In this document: in pieces, positions 58,835 to 64,000 of the stretch | How positions within the stretch are numbered: the stretch's first letter is position 1 | How the letters are laid out: every line of letters begins with the position of its first letter | Assembly: GCF_000980885.2 (NCBI RefSeq) | Contig: NZ_LBDA02000012.1 | Coordinates: 62,001 to 126,000, forward strand | Source of the DNA: Streptomyces malaysiense | GTDB lineage: Bacteria; Actinomycetota; Actinomycetes; Streptomycetales; Streptomycetaceae | Direction: 5' to 3' | DNA length: 64,000 bases | Notes under the pieces: model-generated | Databases searched by the model: none | Told to the model about the DNA's origin: nothing | Seen by the model: only the letters and a program-made list of their open reading frames with translations | Program-made: the position numbers and the translations under genes

Positions 58835-59698
58835 ATGGGGGAGTCGAACACGGGGCCCATGGCCCAGGTCGTCCTGACCGGCGGCCGTACTCGGGTGTGG
58901 GTGGACCGGGGAGCCCTGCACTGGCGGCGGGGGCGAACGACGGTGGTCGTGCCCGGAGCGCGGATCCGCCGGGTCGAGGCCGTCGGACGGTCGCTGACCG
59001 TGACCGTCGCCGACGACGTGCGGACCGGCATTCCCCTGACGGTCCGGCATCGTCACGGTGATGTGGTCGCCGCGCTCGGCGCGGAGATCGAGGCCATCAT
59101 GGGCGACGCCGACCCGTCGGGGAACCGGGACCGGGTGCGGCGGCGGGTGGCGCGGGCATGGCCCCCGCGCCTGGCGGCGGGTCTGCGTGACCGGGTGCTG
59201 CGCGGGAGCCCGTGGTGGCGGCGCGCGTGCTGGTACGTGGTGCTGGGGCTGTCCACGGCACTGCTGTCGCCGACGACACCCGGTCGACTGGGCCTCGCCG
59301 CGTGGGTGTCGCTTCCCGTCGGCCTCGCCCTGCCGCGGATGTGGGCGCGGGTGACCGAATTGGACAAGCGCTGGACGATGGGGCGGCGGGGGGTCACCGT
59401 GCGCGCCAAGTTCCAGTTCGTGTCGGACTCGGTCAAGGCCGACAGCCACCACTACGTCGTCCACTTCCGAACGCTCGACGGCCGGAAGGTCACGGCACGC
59501 ACGGAAATGCGAGGGCACCGCGACGAGATCAGGTACGACCCCCGGAACCCCTCATGCGTCATCGCACCGACCCGGCTGGCCTGGCTGGGGGCCGCCCTGG
59601 CCGCGTTCCTGGAGATCGGCCTCTGGGGCGTCGCCTTCACCGCCCCGGCGGTCATCTGGCTGATCGAGGTGCTGGCCCTGCCGTTCGCGCGTTCCTGA
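58835..59698 (+). CDS. Membrane protein of DUF3592-like type
   Basis: 287 residues. The first 90 residues are soluble (VVLTGGRTRVWVDRGALHWR), two helices follow near residues 130-165 (ACWYVVLGLSTALLSP, GLAAWVSLPVGLALP), then a soluble beta-rich part (SHHYVVHFRTLDGRKVTART, ending in DPRNPSCVIAP) and two final helices near 245-283. The phrase for conversion of dimension-like Asp-Pro-X-Asn-Pro is typical of DUF3592 proteins. Function unknown. It is separate from the neighbours. Confidence 0.75.
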   Translation: MGESNTGPMAQVVLTGGRTRVWVDRGALHWRRGRTTVVVPGARIRRVEAVGRSLTVTVADDVRTGIPLTVRHRHGDVVAALGAEIEAIMGDADPSGNRDRVRRRVARAWPPRLAAGLRDRVLRGSPWWRRACWYVVLGLSTALLSPTTPGRLGLAAWVSLPVGLALPRMWARVTELDKRWTMGRRGVTVRAKFQFVSDSVKADSHHYVVHFRTLDGRKVTARTEMRGHRDEIRYDPRNPSCVIAPTRLAWLGAALAAFLEIGLWGVAFTAPAVIWLIEVLALPFARS

Positions 59699-59801
59699 TG
59701 AGTCACCCCGCCCCGTGCATCCGGCTTCCGAGGGACTCTCCCCGCGATCACGCACCGCACGACCCAGGAACCGAGCCCCCGCCGCGCACGTCTCTCGCAC
59801 C

Positions 59802-60617
59802 ATGACTTCTCACGAGCCGCAGGAGCCGCACGAACACACGAGCCCCACCGAGCCCGCCTCGGCGTCCACGGTGGCCGGGGACGCGCCAGAGGTCAACGAC
59901 TACACCGGTTTCGCCGAGGCGTACGCGGCCGACAACGAGACCAATCTGATCAACGCCCACTACGAGCGTCCCGCGATGCTGGCCCTCGCCGGAGACGTGG
60001 CGGGCCGGCGGATCCTGGACGCCGGCTGCGGTGCCGGGCCCCTGTCGGCGGCGCTCCGTGATCGTGGCGCCCTGGTGAGCGGCTTCGACGCCAGCGCGGG
60101 GATGGTGGAGCTGGCCAGGCGACGGCTCGGCGGCGACGCGGACCTCCGGGTGGCCGACCTCGGCAGCCCCCTCCCCTACGCCGACGACGCGTTCGACGAC
60201 GTCGTGGCGTCCCTGGTGCTGCACTACCTGAAGGACTGGGGACCCGCCCTCGCCGAACTGCGGCGGGTGCTCAGGCCCGGCGGCCGGCTGATCGCGTCCG
60301 TGGAGCATCCCTTCGCGATGAACCTGATGCACCGCCAGGCAGGCCGGGAGGCCGAGTACAACTACTTCGACACCACCAACTGGACCGACGAGTGGACCAT
60401 GGGCGGCCGGACCGCCCTGATGAGCCGCTGGCACAGGCCGCTGCACGCGATGAGCGACGCCTTCACCGCGGCGGGTTTCCACATCACGGCCATCAGCGAG
60501 CCGGCTCCCGATCCCGCCGCCCGCGACCTGTTCCCCGAAGCCATCGCGGCCGCGCCACGCTTCCTGTGCTTCCTCTTCTTCGTGCTGCGAGCCGGCCGGG
60601 CCGGTTTTGACGACTGA
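59802..60617 (+). CDS. Class I SAM-dependent methyltransferase
   Basis: 271 residues from ATG 59802. After about 45 residues of charged leader comes motif I (ILDAGCGAGPLSAAL near residue 70), the acidic residue is in FDASAGMVELAR, motif IV lies in DDAFDDVVASLVLHYLKDW, and VLRPGGRLIASVEHP follows. It is a UbiE/Bud23-like small-molecule methyltransferase. No partner indicates the substrate. Confidence 0.85.
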   Translation: MTSHEPQEPHEHTSPTEPASASTVAGDAPEVNDYTGFAEAYAADNETNLINAHYERPAMLALAGDVAGRRILDAGCGAGPLSAALRDRGALVSGFDASAGMVELARRRLGGDADLRVADLGSPLPYADDAFDDVVASLVLHYLKDWGPALAELRRVLRPGGRLIASVEHPFAMNLMHRQAGREAEYNYFDTTNWTDEWTMGGRTALMSRWHRPLHAMSDAFTAAGFHITAISEPAPDPAARDLFPEAIAAAPRFLCFLFFVLRAGRAGFDD

Positions 60618-60623
60618 CGCCGC

Positions 60624-61290
60624 TCACGCCAGGGCGACGGCCATGCCGCCGTCCGCCAGGGCTTCGAGGAGCAGGGCGAACAGGTCGCAGGGAACGCCGT
60701 CCGGGGTCAGGTCCCGGGACAGGTGCGCCCCCGCGGTCGCCGCGCTCCACGCTCCCGGACGAGGCCGAGCCAGGCCCCGCGCTGCCTGGCGCCGGGACCG
60801 GTCCAGGCTCCCGGGGTGTCCGGCGGCCCCGCGAGCCACCGCTCCCGGACGGGCCGCGCGTGTTCCGGGACGGGCGTGAAGCGGTCTTTGCCGAGCTCCA
60901 GGTCGATCAGGTCCGTCGTGCACGCGGACGGACGCCAGGCGACGACCTCGGTCCGCAACGGGCGGTCGGCGAGGGACCCACCCAGGCCGTCGGGTACCTC
61001 CAGCGCGGCTTCCTCCAGGTCCAGGGCACGCCGGGTCCCCTTCGGCAGCGCGTCCGCAGCCGGTCGGACGGGGCGAGCCCCCGCAGGACGAGCCGGGGCG
61101 CCGGCTGCCGGCCGGCTGGCAGGACCCGGGTGAACTCCCGGCAGGAGCCGAGCCGCCGCCGTCCGTCGCGCACGCCGACGAGCCCCGGTGTCCCTCGGGC
61201 GGACCCTCGTAGCCGTCAGGGCCCGTGAGCACGAGGCTGTCCGTCCCGGGGAACCGGCCCAGGTCCGGGCTCTCCGCGGCCGACTACGAC
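60624..61290 (-). pseudogene. Frameshifted remnant of an unknown gene
   Basis: Protein-like stretches appear in order in different minus-strand frames: GTDSLVLTGPDGYEGPPE (about 61250-61195), GSCREFTRVLPAGRQPAPRL, then GTRRALDLEEAALEVPDGLG, RTEVVAWRPSACTTDLIDLE and GKDRFTPVPEHARPVRERWL, and finally HLSRDLTPDGVPCDLFALLL ending ALADGGMAVALA at 60624. At least three frameshifts separate them, so no full product is made. I do not recognise the family. The next 225 bp to the amidohydrolase stop show nothing clear. Confidence 0.5.
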
Positions 61291-61515
61291 CGCATGCGGT
61301 CCAACGGTACGCCGGGCAGGGGGCGTTGGGCGCTCCCGGGCGGCCGGCTCGCGGGGCCGTCGCGCTGCAGCCGGGGACAGGGGCGATGAGCCGGTTCCAC
61401 GCCGTCGCGGTCACCGCCGCCGGCCGCAGCGCTCCGTCACCGGGTACGGGACCGGAGGCTCGGCGAGCGGGACCGGCGCCTCCGGACGCCTCACGGGCGT
61501 GCCGACGGACCGGCG

Positions 61516-62463
61516 TCATGCCGGTCCGAACAGCTTCGCCGCGTTGTGGTGGCAAACGGCCCGCAGCCACTCGTCGCCGAGGTCCAGCCGCTCCAGGGCG
61601 TGGAGCTGATGGAGGTAGGGGTAAGGGATGTTGGGGAAGTCGGAGCCGAGCAGGACGCGGTCGCCGAGGTCGGCGAGCCGGGGCAGGGCCCGGCCGGGGA
61701 ACGGCATCAACGCCTCGGTGAAGTCGGTGAACGCCATCGTCGTGTCCAGCCGTATCTCCTGGTACCGCTCGGCGAGTACGAGGAAATCCTCGTACTCGGG
61801 CATCCCCAGGTGCGCGACGATCAGCCGCAGCTTCGGGTGCCGGGCCAGCACCCGTGCGATCGGCCCGGGGCCGGTGTGCGAGCCGGGCGCGGGCCCGGAG
61901 CCGCAGTGGATCACCACCGGGACCTGGGCCTCGGCCAGCAACCCCCAGGCGCGCTGGAGCAGTTCGTCGGCCGGGTCGTACGCCCCCACCTGCACATGCG
62001 CCTTGAACACACGCGCGCCCGACTCGACCGCCTCGCGGACATACGTCTCGACGCCCGGCTCGGGGAACAGGGTGGCGGTGTGCAGGCAGTCGGGGGTGCG
62101 CCGGGCGAAGTCGGCCGCCCAGCCGTTCAGCCACCGGGCCATGCCGGCCTTGTGCGGGTAGAGCATCGCGGTGAAGGCACGGACGCCGAACCGCCGCAGC
62201 ACCGCCGCGCGTTCCGCCTCCCGCTGCCGGTAGCTGATCGGCCAGGCCAGCCCGCCGGTCAGCGGGCCCTGCGCGTCGAAGTACTCCCAGACCTTGTTCA
62301 GGACACGCTCGGGCATGAAGTGCGTATGGACGTCGATCAGACCGGGAAGCCCGAGCCGGCCCCAGAAACGGCGGACCTCGGCGGCCTCCTCCGCAAAGCG
62401 GTTCGCCGAGGCGGCTTCGACGGGGTCGGCAGGGCTGCCGGGGGCCACGTGGTGATCATCCAT
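61516..62463 (-). CDS. Amidohydrolase (Amidohydro_2 type)
   Basis: 315 residues from ATG 62463. Metal-site motif LIDVHTHFMPERVL near residue 42, KAHVQVGAYDPADE, VVIHCGSGPAPGS, VAHLGMPEYEDFL and the final LLGSDFPNIPYPY are in the order of the TIM-barrel amidohydrolase 2 family (decarboxylases and lactonases). It would act on an aromatic acid or lactone; substrate unknown. The gene lies 33 bp after the MarR gene on the same strand and could be its target. Confidence 0.85.
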   Translation of the reverse strand: MDDHHVAPGSPADPVEAASANRFAEEAAEVRRFWGRLGLPGLIDVHTHFMPERVLNKVWEYFDAQGPLTGGLAWPISYRQREAERAAVLRRFGVRAFTAMLYPHKAGMARWLNGWAADFARRTPDCLHTATLFPEPGVETYVREAVESGARVFKAHVQVGAYDPADELLQRAWGLLAEAQVPVVIHCGSGPAPGSHTGPGPIARVLARHPKLRLIVAHLGMPEYEDFLVLAERYQEIRLDTTMAFTDFTEALMPFPGRALPRLADLGDRVLLGSDFPNIPYPYLHQLHALERLDLGDEWLRAVCHHNAAKLFGPA

Positions 62464-62496
62464 GCCGCCCACGATCGTCCCGCGCCGTCGCTCACG

Positions 62497-62949
62497 TCAA
62501 TGGTGTCCCTCCGGGGGAGCGGCCACGGCTCGTAGCGCCTGCCGGAACAGCGCGGCCGTGGCCGCGTCCAGCGGGGCGAGGAACTCGGCCTCCGCCGCGA
62601 GGTACGCCGCGTCGGCCTTCCGGTAGAGCGCGAGCCCGGGGCCGGTCAGCTCGATGGCGTTGCGCCGGCGGTCGGCGGGATCGGGTTCGCGGGTGACGAT
62701 GCCCTTGGCCTCGAAACCGTCGATCAGGGCGACCATCGTGGTGCGGTCGACGCCGAGCTTGGCCGCGACCGCCTGCTGCGACATCGGCTCGCGTCCGACG
62801 AGCACGCGCAGCACGCCGAAGTCCTTGCCGTCGATGCCGAGCGGGGCGAGCGCGGCGTCGGTCAGCGCCGTCAGCCGCAGGTGAGCGTGTTTGACGAGAT
62901 ACCCGAGCGCGTCGTGCGGCTCCATGGCGTGCGGGGCGGGGGTTGGCAT
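62497..62949 (-). CDS. MarR-family regulator
   Basis: 150 residues. The winged helix is typical: MSQQAVAAKLGVDRTTMVAL, IDGFEAKGIVTREPDPADRR. A TAGGAT box lies 6 nt before the ATG with no clear ribosome site, so the mRNA may be leaderless. It is divergent from an NAD-dependent epimerase-like gene across 67 bp holding two palindromes, and in line with the amidohydrolase gene. It probably represses both directions. Confidence 0.87.
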   Translation of the reverse strand: MPTPAPHAMEPHDALGYLVKHAHLRLTALTDAALAPLGIDGKDFGVLRVLVGREPMSQQAVAAKLGVDRTTMVALIDGFEAKGIVTREPDPADRRRNAIELTGPGLALYRKADAAYLAAEAEFLAPLDAATAALFRQALRAVAAPPEGHH

Positions 62950-62969
62950 ACCGGCATCCTATCTCTAGG

Positions 62970-62996
62970 CTGATAATCAGTAACACTGACAATCAG
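62970..62996. promoter_or_regulatory. Double MarR-type palindrome
   Basis: CTGATAATCAG (62970-62980) is a perfect palindrome and CTGACAATCAG (62986-62996) differs in one base. Centres are 16 bp apart. It fills the divergent spacer and overlaps the expected polymerase sites of both genes. Confidence 0.7.
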
Positions 62997-63019
62997 CTGG
63001 GCCGACGAAAGAGGCAATG

Positions 63020-63970
63020 ATGATTCTCGTGACAGGCGGAGCCGGCTTCATCGGTTCGCACACCGTGCGCGCGCTCCACGAGGCGGGAGAGCAATGCGTC
63101 CTCCTCCAGCGCCGCGCACCCGTGCTGCCGCCGCACCTGGCCGACGTGCCCGCGGCGATGGCGCGGGGAGACGTCGCCGACCTGGACAGCCTGCGTGCGG
63201 TGGGCCGCCGGAACACGATCACCGGGATCGTCCATCTCGCCATCACACCGCCGTGGTCGGTGGGCGACGATGACGAGATCGGGGCCGCCGGCCGCGCGCT
63301 CGACGGCTTCCTCAACACCGTGCGGGTCGCGAAGGAGTGGGGCGTACGGCGTGTCGTCGTCGCCAGCACCATCGGCGTCTACGGGGGCGTGACCGCCGGC
63401 GGCGCGCTGGGGGAGGACCTGCCACTGCCGATGCGGCACCTCCACGCCATCCCGACCCTGAAGAAGATCATCGAACTGCTGGCCGGGCAGCTCGCGGCCG
63501 AGTCGGGCATCGAGATCGTCAGCGCACGCGTCTCCGGCACCTGGGGTCCGGGCGGCCATCTGCCCGACCCCTTCTTCCCGGCCCCGTCGCTCGCCCACGC
63601 CGCCGCGGGCCGCACCACCCCCGACCTCTCCGGCCTCGCGCACCAGCCGTACGCCGAGGACTCCCTCGACCTCTGCTACGTCAAGGACACCGGCCGCGCC
63701 CTCGCGCTCCTCCAGCTGACGCCTCGGCTGCGCCACACCACCTACAACGTCGGCTCGGGCCGTGCGACGAGCAACGCCGAGGTGATCGCCGCGCTCGCCG
63801 CCACCGAGCCCGGCTTCCGCACCGAACTGCCCTCACGGGACACCCCGGCGCCGCGCCAGTGGCTCGACACGAGCCGGCTGCGCGAGGACACGGGATTCAC
63901 CCCGAAGTACGACACCGCCGCGGCCGCCGCCGACTACGTCGCGTGGCTGCGCGCGGGCAACGGACGATAG
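63020..63970 (+). CDS. NAD-dependent epimerase/dehydratase (extended SDR)
   Basis: 316 residues from ATG 63020, preferred to ATG 63017 because AGAGG then lies 5 nt upstream. The cofactor motif is ILVTGGAGFIGSHTV at the start. IVHLAITPPWS and VVVASTIGVYGG follow, but the usual catalytic YxxxK reads HAIPTLKK, so Tyr is absent in the expected place (His/Ile instead). The C-terminal half has TYNVGSGRATSNAEVIAAL. It may reduce or epimerise a small molecule or work only as a binder. Regulated most likely by the divergent MarR. Confidence 0.82.
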   Translation: MILVTGGAGFIGSHTVRALHEAGEQCVLLQRRAPVLPPHLADVPAAMARGDVADLDSLRAVGRRNTITGIVHLAITPPWSVGDDDEIGAAGRALDGFLNTVRVAKEWGVRRVVVASTIGVYGGVTAGGALGEDLPLPMRHLHAIPTLKKIIELLAGQLAAESGIEIVSARVSGTWGPGGHLPDPFFPAPSLAHAAAGRTTPDLSGLAHQPYAEDSLDLCYVKDTGRALALLQLTPRLRHTTYNVGSGRATSNAEVIAALAATEPGFRTELPSRDTPAPRQWLDTSRLREDTGFTPKYDTAAAAADYVAWLRAGNGR

Positions 63971-64000
63971 GGCCGGGCATCCGGACGGTGGCCTGACGGG

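Overview
The window is high-GC actinobacterial DNA, almost certainly a Streptomyces chromosome. The reasons are very high GC at third codon positions, GTG starts and probable leaderless starts, DasR-type and CsoR-type operators, and a typical Streptomyces gene set (GH18 chitinase, fused isobutyryl-CoA mutase, Dyp peroxidase, many TetR, MarR and XRE regulators). No phage, integrase, intact transposase, CRISPR array, rRNA or obvious antibiotic cluster was seen. It reads as an accessory-rich chromosomal arm region made of one- to four-gene units, with several decayed genes.

0-7 kb: the 5' part of a secreted chitinase with two abutting DasR-type sites in its promoter, a small hypothetical, a glutamate-cysteine ligase-like enzyme, a chimeric ABC-transporter remnant, a YheO/DauR-like regulator in tandem with a PLP ammonia-lyase, and a WGR-domain propeller protein. 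7-12 kb: a divergent lipid/glycerol-phosphate locus, with TetR plus GlpD on one side and an alkylglycerone-phosphate-synthase-like flavoprotein plus a diacylglycerol-kinase-like enzyme on the other. 12-21 kb: a Nudix-like protein, Dyp peroxidase, a ClpC-like ATPase convergent with a GreA-like factor, an HSL-type esterase, a tandem YCII-like protein, a CLC channel, and a GNAT/XRE-cupin pair with overlapping divergent starts.

21-33 kb: CtaG-like protein, Mg2+ P-type ATPase, an immunity-like protein, a PIG-L deacetylase, a GH16-like protein without the usual nucleophile, a HAD phosphoglucomutase plus GH65 phosphorylase operon, a non-canonical tRNA-like element, and a tandem GNAT. 33-46 kb: an ABC ATPase, permease and YncE/phosphoesterase operon; MarR plus an MFS exporter with C-terminal beta-sandwich repeats; ArsR divergent from a DUF2218-methyltransferase fusion; a frameshifted conserved gene; and an SDR under a MerR-type promoter whose regulator is not in the window. 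46-52 kb: a YVTN propeller gene with 123-bp tandem repeats, a RimL-like GNAT, and a copper-type unit (CsoR-like operator, DUF6153-like protein, multicopper oxidase) interrupted by a 169-bp MITE-like hairpin. 52-64 kb: icmF divergent from an acyl-CoA dehydrogenase and a double TetR protein, a decayed quinone oxidoreductase, a nitroreductase, a membrane protein, a methyltransferase, a second decayed gene, an amidohydrolase, and a MarR gene divergent from an NAD-dependent epimerase over a double palindrome.

Gene calls come from reading translations, motifs, starts and spacing by eye. No database search was possible, so family names are recognitions from motifs and functions beyond the family level are inference.
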